Program-made: the position numbers and the translations under genes
From: FACHB-T130 sp042747725
GTDB taxonomy: Bacteria > Cyanobacteriota > Cyanobacteriia > Cyanobacteriales > FACHB-T130
NCBI RefSeq assembly: GCF_042747725.1
Contig: NZ_JBHZGO010000101.1
Location: 265,369-329,368, forward strand
Direction of reading: 5' to 3'
DNA length: 64,000 bases
Notes under the pieces: generated by a model
Database searches by the model: none
What the model was told of the DNA's origin: nothing
The model's input: the letters and a program-made list of their open reading frames with translations, nothing else
In this document: positions 54,818 to 62,415 of the stretch, piece after piece
Numbering within the stretch: the stretch's first letter is position 1
Layout: every line of letters begins with the position of its first letter

Positions 54818-55894
54818 ATGGCAAGAAAACCCAACGACAAAAACACCAAGGCTGAAATCTTAGCGGCGTATGAGGAATTAAGTAAGGAGAAAGCAGCGCT
54901 AGACTCGCAAGTGAAACAACTGAATCAAAGTAACCCACCGGCGATTAAAGACAAACAGCCATTGGAATCGAGGATAACAATGAATCAGGCTACTGCGGAT
55001 CAACAAAAAATGGATCGGGTAATTGAAAGTCTGGCGAAACTGCAATTAGGATTTGGGGGTGCTGTCAGCGAGTTGTCAGAGAAACTGACATTAGAAGCTT
55101 CTAAGCTACAAGAACTCAGGGGTTCTGTCGCCACAGAGGTTAAAGAATTAGAATATCTGCATAATTTAGAAATCGCTGAAGGAATGTTGGATACGCTCAT
55201 CCAACAGTATGAGGAAAGTTCCAAAACTTTTGAAGAGGAACTTAGCCAAAGACGTGAAAATTTAGAACAAGAAACTCTAGAGCAAAAAAGCGCTTGGTTC
55301 AAAGAGCAAGAAGAACGTAAACGCTCCATTAAGGAGCGCAATGAAACGCAAGCTAAAACGCGACAACGGGATGTTAAAGAGTATAAGTACGATCTAGAAC
55401 TCCAACGCAAAATCAACCAAGACGAGTCCGATCAAACCAAGAAAGGTTTGTATAAGCAACTGGAAGAATTCCAGCAAGAAGAAGAGAAACAGTGGGATGA
55501 GCGGGAGAAAGCGATCGCTGAACGAGAAAAACAATATGACGAGGCGAAAGCTAAGGTAGAAGTATTTCCCAAAGAACTGGAAGCGGCTATCAAAAAAGCC
55601 AAGGAAGAAGGCAAAGGCATTGCCCATCACCAAACCAAAATTAAGTCTGATTTGTATGCTAAAGATGTGGAAATGCAAAAGCGTTTTCACGAACAGAGAA
55701 TTCAGTCTTTAGAGGAGACAATTCGCAATCAGGACGCGCGGCTTCTCAGCCTCTCGAAACAACTCGATTCTGCGCTCAAGCAGGTTCAGGATCTGGCGGT
55801 TAAAGCGATTGAAGGTGCTTCAAATGCTAGTTCCTATCAGTCGCTCAAAGAAATCACGCTGGAGCAAGCGAAAACCCTCCAGAAAAACAAATAA
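54818..55894 (+). CDS. Coiled-coil protein B of a tandem pair, function unknown
   Basis: A 358-residue paralogue of the preceding gene. It shares the same block order: a KLQLGFGGAVSELSEKLTLE core near residues 75-95, the EYKYDLELQRKI block, then WDEREKAIAEREKQYDEA, FPKELEAAIKKAKEEGK, SDLYAKDVEMQKRFHEQRIQ and a C-terminal SALKQVQDLAVKAIEGAS. Flanking sequence has diverged widely, so the duplication is old and both copies appear maintained. AGGAG lies seven bases before the ATG. Probably co-transcribed with copy A and possibly forming a hetero-oligomer with it (inference). A palindromic repeat follows at 55919. Confidence 0.8.
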   Translation: MARKPNDKNTKAEILAAYEELSKEKAALDSQVKQLNQSNPPAIKDKQPLESRITMNQATADQQKMDRVIESLAKLQLGFGGAVSELSEKLTLEASKLQELRGSVATEVKELEYLHNLEIAEGMLDTLIQQYEESSKTFEEELSQRRENLEQETLEQKSAWFKEQEERKRSIKERNETQAKTRQRDVKEYKYDLELQRKINQDESDQTKKGLYKQLEEFQQEEEKQWDEREKAIAEREKQYDEAKAKVEVFPKELEAAIKKAKEEGKGIAHHQTKIKSDLYAKDVEMQKRFHEQRIQSLEETIRNQDARLLSLSKQLDSALKQVQDLAVKAIEGASNASSYQSLKEITLEQAKTLQKNK

Positions 55895-55918
55895 GATGAT
55901 TCGTTGAATTGCATAGAT

Positions 55919-55948
55919 TGTAGAGACGCGAAATTTCGCGTCTCTACA
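55919..55948. repeat. Dispersed 30-bp palindrome (copy 2)
   Basis: A perfect palindrome with arms TGTAGAGACGCGAAA, the same outer sequence as the element at 46440-46469 but with a different centre. It lies between the convergent coiled-coil gene B and the isochorismatase-family gene and could serve as terminator for both. Confidence 0.8.
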
Positions 55949-56003
55949 GAAGGGAAAATTCTGGCATCTTTTTACTAACCGAACCGTTTATCATCTGCTG
56001 CTT

Positions 56004-56534
56004 CTACGGCGCAGCTAGCATCCCTCCTCCAAGACCCGCATCGTGCAACCGCTGGGCACCAATATTGCGGCTGAGTACCGCCAGTCCCGCCAAATGCGCT
56101 TGCAAACCTGCTGTGCTGGCGCAGCAGTCAGTCAGTACAAGTGGTTCAATGCCGATATCGAACAGATCCATCGCCATCTTCAACACGCACATATCGGTAT
56201 CGATACCGACGACAGAGATCCGCTGAATCGAATTTTCGCGCAGGTAGTTCGCCAGTTTGTCTGGCATTCCGCACAGTCCCGACTTTGAGAACACAAGTTC
56301 TGGCTTGGCAAAGGGTTCGAGTTCCGAGACAAGGTTTGTTTCTGCGTCGCTGTCGCAGCCGTGCCAGTTAAGAAAGCGACAGTACGGCCCGTCGGACACA
56401 TTGATAAAGCGCGTAAACAGAATTGGCGCGTACTCGTGGCGCTGGAGCAAGCGGACAACACGCTCCGGAATATGATGCGTGAAGTCGTTGATAAAACCAG
56501 ATTGCACATCGACGATGAGTAATGGCTCGGACAT
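56004..56534 (-). CDS. Isochorismatase-family cysteine hydrolase
   Basis: A 176-residue cytosolic hydrolase of the isochorismatase/nicotinamidase superfamily. The catalytic triad is present: Asp9 (LLIVDVQSGF), Lys84 (FSKSGLCG) and Cys116 (GIDTDMCVLKMA), with the usual cis-peptide neighbourhood before the Cys. The family includes enzymes acting on isochorismate, nicotinamide, N-carbamoyl compounds and other amides; the substrate here cannot be chosen from sequence. It lies next to sulfur-related genes but has no clear functional tie to them. Its start is at the edge of a ~365-base gap. Confidence 0.85.
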   Translation of the reverse strand: MSEPLLIVDVQSGFINDFTHHIPERVVRLLQRHEYAPILFTRFINVSDGPYCRFLNWHGCDSDAETNLVSELEPFAKPELVFSKSGLCGMPDKLANYLRENSIQRISVVGIDTDMCVLKMAMDLFDIGIEPLVLTDCCASTAGLQAHLAGLAVLSRNIGAQRLHDAGLGGGMLAAP

Positions 56535-56898
56535 CTAAACGCTTTCCTTCGGCAGCCTTGCTTTCTACTATGAGCTGATTATCTCGTAACCTGCCCCTAC
56601 AGCCGCATCGTACAGAAGACGCGATCGCGTCTTCATCTTCTGGCTGCACCAGGTCAATTGCACGCAGACGATAGGGCAATTCCGGCGAGTCACGCAATTC
56701 TTGTTCTCATACAGTGCTATCAATTGCCGCACAATTTCGGGAAGGCGGCGATTTTAGTTTCTCAATCTACAGTTCTCCTAGCGGAATATAGTATATTTGG
56801 ATGAAATCCCTTCAATGCATCCCCGCAACCAGCGTTCGGCAAGCAGAATTGCGATCGCTCTGAATTTTCGTAGCTGTTTTAAAATTGGATGACTATCC
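56535..56898. other. Region between the hydrolase and the Crp-type regulator, with a possible gene remnant
   Basis: About 365 bases. On the minus strand around 56600-56760 a peptide-like sequence can be followed across a frame change (RRLPEIVRQLIALYEN, then ELRDSPELPYRLRAIDLV). It looks like the tail of a former gene, but I do not recognise the family. The divergent promoters of the two neighbours should also lie here. Two HIP1 or HIP1-like sites are present. Confidence 0.4.
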
Positions 56899-57489
56899 AT
56901 GACTGCTTCCCCGTTTTTATTACCTAGCGCTGCTCACCTGAAGCGACGTACATTTTCTCGCCGCTCTCTACTGCCCTTAGAGCAGAATTTTCTCTGGCAA
57001 ATCGAGACTGGGGTAGTTCGCACCTTGACCTGGCTCGAAGACGGCACACCCATCACGCTCGGTTTATGGGGGCCAGGAGATATTGTTGGCAGAGTGCTAT
57101 CCAAGGCTGACCCTTATCAAATTGAATGCCTAACCCTGGTAGAGGTAAAAATTCTCCCTGTTAGCAAGTGTCAAGAAGCCACCGAGTCGATGATTCTGCA
57201 TATTCAGCAATTTCAAGAATTAATCGAAATTCTGCATTGCAAATCGGTGGATGCTTCACTGCTGCGACTGTTGACTTGGCTGGCGAAAAAGTTTGGTCGT
57301 GAAATTGAGCAAGGAAAACAGATCGATTTGCGCTTGACGCATCAGGAAATTGCCGAACTCATCGGTGCCACCAGAGTCACGGTGACGCGACTGCTCAATG
57401 AATTTGAGAAGCGGGGAATTATTCAGCGCCTGCCTCACCGCTTCATTGTTCTGCAAGAGCAACAGCCGTTCTGGCACTACGAAATTTAA
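56899..57489 (+). CDS. Crp/Fnr-family transcription regulator, CysR-like
   Basis: A 196-residue regulator with an N-terminal cyclic-nucleotide-binding-like beta barrel (GVVRTLTWLEDGTPITLGLWGPGDIVGR, about residues 38-65) and a C-terminal winged HTH of Crp type (LTHQEIAELIGATRVTVTRLLNEFEKRGII, about 149-178). The cAMP phosphate-binding RxA signature is not evident, so it probably does not bind cAMP. Neighbouring sulfate-transport genes suggest it is the CysR-type regulator that sits inside the cys cluster of Synechococcus elongatus and acts in sulfur limitation. That link rests on location only. It converges with cysA. Confidence 0.85.
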   Translation: MTASPFLLPSAAHLKRRTFSRRSLLPLEQNFLWQIETGVVRTLTWLEDGTPITLGLWGPGDIVGRVLSKADPYQIECLTLVEVKILPVSKCQEATESMILHIQQFQELIEILHCKSVDASLLRLLTWLAKKFGREIEQGKQIDLRLTHQEIAELIGATRVTVTRLLNEFEKRGIIQRLPHRFIVLQEQQPFWHYEI

Positions 57490-57715
57490 TCCGATTAAAC
57501 TACATCACTTTCAGTTGTACAGAGGCTGAGTGGTGAGCGATACAGAGAGTAAAGGGCGGCAGAATTTGTCGCGGGTGCGCGATCGCACGCTTTGCAAACG
57601 AGCGCACCTATCTGGCGTGGATGCGGGTGCGCGATCGCTCTGATGGTTGGCGTCGTCATCGTCCGCCTTCGCAACTTCTTTCCACCCAGCAGTAACGTTG
57701 TTGCTACCTAATTTC

Positions 57716-58732
57716 TCAAGTTAATGAGTATGCGGGGAAGGTCTTGGCGTGTTGGGGTTTTACATAAACTTGCTGCTGTGGTTTCAGCTGCAACTGGTTC
57801 AGGCGATCGCGCGTAATATAGGCTATCACTTCCTGACCATCCTTAAAACGCAACTCAACTTGAACTTCCCAACCTAGATGCACAATGCGGTTGACCTTGG
57901 CTGGGGCAGCATTTTCTTCAGGCATAGTCTGGATTGCGACATCGTGGGGACGCAAAAATACATCAGAAGTTGGCGACTCCAAATTTGATAAGCGAAAAAT
58001 GCCAGCAGTACTCGGTAGAACATTCACCGGACCAACGAAACTCATCACAAACGGGGTTGCTGGTTGATCATAAATCTCTGCGGCAGTCCCTACCTGTTCC
58101 ACCCGACCTTTGTTAAACACCACAATTTGATCCGCAAGTTCCATTGCTTCTTCTTGGTCGTGGGTGACAAACACGGTGGTGACATTCACCCGTTCGTGTA
58201 AGTGTCGCAAGGAAGCTCGCAGTTCTTTACGCACTTTGGCATCCAAAGCTCCAAACGGCTCATCCAACAGCAAGACTTCGGGATCGACAGCCAAGGTTCT
58301 CGCCAAAGCCACCCGTTGCCGCTGTCCGCCAGAAAGCTGAGATGGGTAGCGATCGCCAAAGCCATTGAGCTGCACCAAGTCTAAAAGTTCCTCTACCCGG
58401 TGTCGAATCCTGACTTTGGGCGCTTTGCGTAACTCTAGACTAAAGGCAATATTTTGGCGAACGGTCATGTGCTTAAACAGCGCATAGTGCTGAAACACAA
58501 AGCCGATGCCGCGCGATCGCACACTTTGCAGGGTCACATCCCGATCGGCGATTTTGATTCTGCCACTGTCTGGAGCCTCTAAGCCTGCAATCAGCCGCAA
58601 TAAAGTGGATTTCCCCGATCCAGAAGGTCCCAAGAGTGCTACTAAAGAGCCACTTTTAATATCTAAATTTACCTCTGAAACCGCTTGAAAGGAGCCAAAT
58701 CGTTTGGATACGTCTTGAATCAAAATACTCAT
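57716..58732 (-). CDS. cysA: Sulfate/thiosulfate ABC transporter ATP-binding protein
   Basis: The ATPase subunit of the sulfate importer. The 338-residue product has Walker A GPSGSGKST (about residues 35-43), Q-loop FVFQHYALFKHMTVRQN, signature LSGGQRQRVALARTLA, Walker B LLLDEPFGALD, switch His in VTHDQEEAMELADQI and a C-terminal TOBE-like regulatory domain. The pattern is that of CysA rather than other CUT1-like ATPases. Its usual partners cysT and cysW (permeases) are not in this window; the binding-protein gene lies 2.5 kb away on the far side of an IS607 element. The start is ATG 58732. Confidence 0.93.
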   Translation of the reverse strand: MSILIQDVSKRFGSFQAVSEVNLDIKSGSLVALLGPSGSGKSTLLRLIAGLEAPDSGRIKIADRDVTLQSVRSRGIGFVFQHYALFKHMTVRQNIAFSLELRKAPKVRIRHRVEELLDLVQLNGFGDRYPSQLSGGQRQRVALARTLAVDPEVLLLDEPFGALDAKVRKELRASLRHLHERVNVTTVFVTHDQEEAMELADQIVVFNKGRVEQVGTAAEIYDQPATPFVMSFVGPVNVLPSTAGIFRLSNLESPTSDVFLRPHDVAIQTMPEENAAPAKVNRIVHLGWEVQVELRFKDGQEVIAYITRDRLNQLQLKPQQQVYVKPQHAKTFPAYSLT

Positions 58733-59199
58733 AGCGACTGTTTCCCAATTTTCCTAAAGTGCGGGTTCCCTTGATAAACAACCGAGTTAGGTTAAATGAA
58801 TGCCTTTAATCTACGGTTCATCGCTCAAGTTACTGTACATTTAATACCATAAAACTAACAACACTTCTATCCGAGGTACGAGGCTGGCTGGTTCGATGGG
58901 GAACTCCGCTCGGAAGATAACTCACGAGAGCCTAGCTACGCATTGATTACAAGGCACTGAGGAGCAGAGGAAAGATTGCCATGTACAGGCGCTCTTTTCC
59001 AATTCCCAAAGGCTGTAAAATTTAGGCAATTAATCTACAGTTTACCGATCAAGATTAAATAATTTGTGGTCAGAATTTCTGATTAATCTTTTCCAGGCTG
59101 GGTAAACAAACTCAGCTAAATGGGATGACGAGGGAAAAAAGTAGCGATCGCGCCCTGACTTCCCGTAGAGAGAGTAGCAATTTAATCTTTGGTTAACCG
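58733..59199. other. Region between cysA and the IS607 element
   Basis: About 470 bases upstream of cysA. No remnant of cysW or cysT was found in any frame by eye. The left end of the IS607 element is probably near 59190-59215, where CCGGA..TCCGG (59198-59211) forms a small inverted repeat. The cysA promoter must lie here, but no boxes were assigned. Confidence 0.45.
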
Positions 59200-59218
59200 G
59201 ACATATCCGGGCGTAGTG

Positions 59219-59224
59219 GTATAA
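59219..59224 (+). promoter_or_regulatory. -10 element of the IS607 tnpA gene
   Basis: A perfect TATAAT sits immediately before the tnpA coding homology, without a clear -35 box. It probably drives tnpA-tnpB transcription from the element's left end. Confidence 0.5.
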
Positions 59225-59249
59225 TGATGCCAGAGTTGAGGATACCGCT

Positions 59250-59849
59250 ATTGTCAAATACGTCACCCCAAGGGAAGCTACCCAGACTCTTGGGGTTCAC
59301 GAACGGACGCTCCGACGTTGGCACGAAGAGGGAAAAATCGAAGCCATCTGGACGGAAGGAAAACAACGACGATACAACGTCGAAAGCTATACAGCTAGAG
59401 CTAAATCTGGAGTGGATACCCGGATTGACATTCTCTACGCCAGAGTCAGTTCTCACGCTCAAAAACCAGACCTCGACCGACAAGTTGAATACCTACGCGA
59501 CAAATATCCAGGTGGAGAAGTCGTCTCAGAGATTGGAGGAGGTCTTAACTTCAAGCGCAAGAAAATGCTTACCGTACTGGGACGAATCATGTCAGGAGAT
59601 ATCAAGCGCCTTGTGGTCGCACACAAAGACCGACTGGCACGATTCGGATTTGACTTGTTTCGATGGATCTGCGAACAAAACAGGTGTGAACTCGTGGTTT
59701 TCAATGAATCAAGTCTCTCTCCTCACGAGGAAATGGTTGAGGATATACTCGCCATCCTTCATTGCTTCAGCTCAAGGCTTTACGGACTCCGCAAATACAA
59801 GACTCAGATGCAAGAAGATCCGGATTTACCCAAGCGTCGAACTCGGTAA
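59250..59849 (+). CDS. tnpA: IS607-family serine recombinase TnpA
   Basis: The transposase of the element. Residues 1-50 form a MerR-like HTH (VKYVTPREATQTLGVHERTL, RRWHEEGKIEAI). The catalytic serine-recombinase domain follows, with ILYARVSSHAQKPDLDRQ (nucleophile Ser in the ARVSS segment), DRLARFGFDLFRW and a C-terminal SSRLYGLRKYK. The reading frame is open from 59217, but no ATG, GTG or TTG occurs before the HTH. The ATT at 59250, or some unusual start, would be needed for a complete protein. The first GTG (59412) would delete the whole HTH. The end overlaps tnpB in another frame. Confidence 0.8.
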   Translation: MVKYVTPREATQTLGVHERTLRRWHEEGKIEAIWTEGKQRRYNVESYTARAKSGVDTRIDILYARVSSHAQKPDLDRQVEYLRDKYPGGEVVSEIGGGLNFKRKKMLTVLGRIMSGDIKRLVVAHKDRLARFGFDLFRWICEQNRCELVVFNESSLSPHEEMVEDILAILHCFSSRLYGLRKYKTQMQEDPDLPKRRTR

Positions 59850-60930
59850 AATTTGGCGTAAATGGTTAGCAGCTTGCAGATACTGTTTCAATCAAGCTAT
59901 TGCTTATCAGCGGCCAAATAAGCGAACAAGCTTGCTAAAGTTAAGAAATATTATTATGCGGTCTGACTTACCTGAGTGGGTAAAAGAAACGCCTTGTCAC
60001 ATTAAACAAAATGCCATCTTTGATGCTCATCGGGCATACAGCGCCAGTGTTGATGCTAGGTTCAGGAGTTGCCGAAATCTTCAGCAAACAATTAAGTTCA
60101 ATAATAGCAATTTTAGTTCTGGTTGCTGGTATCCCAAGTTAACTAAAGGGCTTAGTTTTACTGCATCTGAGACATTACCAGAAAACTGCTCAGCCGCTAC
60201 GCAGCTTACATTCTCCTCATGTAGATGGTTCGCTATCGTTCCAGAAGAAATGGTAGTGGAGAGGAAAGAGAAAGATGGCATTATTGCCCTAGAGCCGGGA
60301 GTCAGAACGTTTTTGACTGGATTTGATGGTCATCGCTTTGTTGAGTTTGGTTATGGGGATATCGGCAGAATTACCCGATTGTGCCAATATCTTGACGACT
60401 TAATCAGTCGAATGAGTAAGGTTTGTCGAAAACAACGACGAAGAATGCGGCAAGCAGCTCACCGGATGAGGATTAAAATTCGCCACCTCATTGATGAAGC
60501 CCACAAACAGATTGTTTGCTATCTAACTGACAATTATCGGGTTATATTTCTTCCGACCTTCGAGACTTCCCAAATGGTTGCCAAGGCTCGAAGAAAGATT
60601 CGGTCAAAAACGGTTAGGTCAATGCTGGCTTGGGCGCATTACCGCTTTGAACTGTTTTTAGCTCAAAAAGCAGAAATGACTAACACAATTGTCATTACAG
60701 GTTCAGAGGCTTATACCTCCAAGACCTGTACCAAGTGTGGTCATATTCATCAATCCCTAGGTGGCTCTAAGGTGTTTAAATGCCCATCCTGCGGTCATAC
60801 GTTACCACGAGATATGAATGGTGCTTTGGGCGTTATGCTCAGAGCTTTGCGGGATACCGCCTTCACCGTTAGTGATGATGGTGTTGCTATCGCTGCATTG
60901 TCCGGAAATTTTCCGTATTGTGTCGCGTAA
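59704..60930 (+). CDS. tnpB: IS607-type TnpB, RuvC-like RNA-guided nuclease with altered catalytic residue
   Basis: TnpB proteins of this kind are ancestors of Cas12 and cut DNA with a guide made from the element's right end. The frame has homology from about 59790 (RCKKIRIYPSVELGKIWRKW, FNQAIAYQRP, LPEWVKETPCHIKQNAIFDA). The RuvC-I motif reads IALEPGVRTFLTGFDG, where family members have DPG, so the first catalytic Asp is Glu here. RuvC-II is LPTFETSQMVAKA. The four-Cys zinc ribbon (CTKCGH..CPSCGH) and RuvC-III PRDMNGALG are present. The ATG at 59704 is the best start and overlaps tnpA by ~146 bases. Loss of cutting is likely but not certain. Confidence 0.85.
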   Translation: MNQVSLLTRKWLRIYSPSFIASAQGFTDSANTRLRCKKIRIYPSVELGKIWRKWLAACRYCFNQAIAYQRPNKRTSLLKLRNIIMRSDLPEWVKETPCHIKQNAIFDAHRAYSASVDARFRSCRNLQQTIKFNNSNFSSGCWYPKLTKGLSFTASETLPENCSAATQLTFSSCRWFAIVPEEMVVERKEKDGIIALEPGVRTFLTGFDGHRFVEFGYGDIGRITRLCQYLDDLISRMSKVCRKQRRRMRQAAHRMRIKIRHLIDEAHKQIVCYLTDNYRVIFLPTFETSQMVAKARRKIRSKTVRSMLAWAHYRFELFLAQKAEMTNTIVITGSEAYTSKTCTKCGHIHQSLGGSKVFKCPSCGHTLPRDMNGALGVMLRALRDTAFTVSDDGVAIAALSGNFPYCVA

Positions 60931-61021
60931 ATGTATCAGGGAATCAAAAAGTCCAGACCCCAAGAATCCCTCACCAGCTTTTGGCTGTACTGCCTTTTTG
61001 AGAAGTGTCCCATCAGTCTCA

Positions 61022-61175
61022 CCAGCGAGTGCATCCCATTTTTGAAAATTTATCATCTGTAGGAGCGCCCAACCACGCTAATGTGCAATAGTAAGAGGCT
61101 GCCTAGGCAGCCTTAGTCTGTATAGCCTAGAGTTTACTCGTCAGGCGTTTTAGAAAAGTGGGATGCACCCGCTGG
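61022..61175. repeat. Inverted repeat framing a palindrome
   Basis: Left arm 61022-61043 and right arm 61154-61175 are inverted copies of about 22 bases differing by one base change and one extra base (core GGGATGCA). They lie 110 bases apart. The pair may be the ends of a small element or a structure downstream of sbp. Confidence 0.6.
61096..61113 (-). terminator. Perfect 18-bp palindrome downstream of sbp
   Basis: AGGCTGCCTAGGCAGCCT is fully self-complementary and lies 88 bases after the sbp stop on the minus strand, followed there by a short pyrimidine-rich stretch (CTTACTATT). It may act as terminator of the sbp transcript; the absence of a loop also fits a binding site for a dimeric protein. 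Confidence 0.5.
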
Positions 61176-61200
61176 ACTCGCCCTTCTGTAATCAGCAGGC

Positions 61201-62363
61201 TCATATCTTGCCAGCAACCTGAATTTGGTCAAAAATTGCCCCCTCAGCAAAGAATTTCTTCTGGACATCATCCCAACTCCCCAAATCTTGAATTGTGAAG
61301 AGAGTTTGGAGTTGGGGATAATTCTGAGCTACTTCTGCTACCACGCTAGGATTAACGGGGCGATATCCTAACTTCGCAAATTCTTGTTGGGCTTCCTTCG
61401 TGTAAATAAAATCGACAAATGCTTGTGCAATTTGTCTGGTGCCGTGTTTATCAACGTTTTTGTCTACAAGAGCGACAGGGTTGTCGATCGAAATGTTAAC
61501 GTCGGGTACCACAGAAGGTAGTTTCTCACCATTCTGCTGAGCCAAAATTACCTCGTCTTCGTAGTTGAGTAAGACATCTCCCTTACCTTGCTTAAAAAAT
61601 ATATCGCTAGCCTGACGCGCATTGTTGGTTAGCACGGGGACGTTTTTATAGACTTTGGTTGCAAACTCCTGCGCTTGAGCTTCATCACCCCCTTTTTGCG
61701 TCACAGAACCCCACAAAGCCAGGAAATTCCAAATAGCAATACCAGATGTTTGGGGTTAGCTGTAATGATACTCAGGCCATCTTTTGTCAAGTCTTCCCAA
61801 GTGTTGATGCCTTTCGGATTGCCAGGGCGGGTAACAATAGCGACGACGGAACGGGTAACAATGCCACCTCTGGGAGATTTTTTTTCCCAACCTGGTTGAA
61901 TTAAACCTGCTTCCTCAATTTTATGGGTGTCAAGGGCAAGTGAGAGATGGACGATATCTGCTTCTTGCGAGCCATCAATGACAGCACGAGCTTGGGAGCT
62001 AGATCCGCCATAACTCTGCTCGATAGTGACGTTTTGGTTATGTTCTTTTTGCCAATTTTCTACAAATTTCGGTACGATCTTCTCGTAAGCTGCTTGAGTA
62101 ACCGAATAGGAGACGAGGGATAGCTTTACGTCACCACCTTTAGAAGCTGAGTTAGCGTTGCTACCACAGGCAGCGATCGCCATGCTCAAGCTCGCTCCTA
62201 TTAAAAATAGAGACAAAAAATTCCTGATGGAATGACCGTTTGACCAACTTTTTATCGGTCGTTTGCACCACTGTCCAAGAGCTTGCCAAGCATTAACAAA
62301 ATAATGCTGAACGTTCGCGATCGCCTGCCTCCCTTGCTTGGGAAAATGTTGCCATTTGCTCAT
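61201..62363 (-). pseudogene. sbp: Sulfate-binding lipoprotein gene (sbp) with a one-base frameshift
   Basis: The periplasmic binding protein of the sulfate ABC importer. The ATG at 62363 has GAGGA five bases ahead. A long basic N-terminus is followed by a lipoprotein signal (FLSLFLIGASLSMAIAAC). Family motifs include LSLVSYSVTQAAYEKIVPKF, QSYGGSSSQARAVIDG and ADIVHLSLALD. After ITANPK the frame is lost at 61749-61751, where an A-run (minus strand) of three should be four. With one more base the protein continues as TSGIAIWNFLALWGSV, then VLLNYEDEVILAQQNGE, to the stop at 61201, the expected length. It is either a real loss-of-function mutation or an indel error in the sequence. cysT and cysW are not nearby. 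Confidence 0.85.
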
Positions 62364-62415
62364 CAAGATCCTCACTAAGACTTGCTGCAATAACGGGCAA
62401 TTTTACTGTTCTAAC

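Larger units (their letters stand above)
59200..61060 (+). mobile_element. IS607-family element (boundaries approximate)
   Basis: A serine-recombinase gene overlapping a tnpB gene in the order tnpA-tnpB is the hallmark of IS607. The element lies in opposite orientation to the sulfate genes around it. IS607 elements have no terminal inverted repeats and make no target duplication, so the ends cannot be read directly. The left end is likely just before the TATAAT box at 59219, and the right end within ~130 bases after tnpB. Confidence 0.75.
60931..61200. other. Region between tnpB and the sulfate-binding gene, with inverted repeats
   Basis: About 270 bases. The first ~110 bases probably belong to the IS607 right end, where an omegaRNA would be expected. 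An imperfect inverted pair (CCAGCGAGTGCATCCCAT at 61022 and its near-complement ending at 61175) frames a perfect 18-bp palindrome at 61096-61113. No gene is seen on either strand. Confidence 0.5.

Noticed and set aside
59224..59703. N-terminal third of a 568-codon frame fused to TnpB
   Set aside because: This part runs out of frame through tnpA and has no homology; tnpB starts near 59704.
60802..61056. 84-codon minus frame across the tnpB end
   Set aside because: Antisense to tnpB and the IS right end, with no family features.
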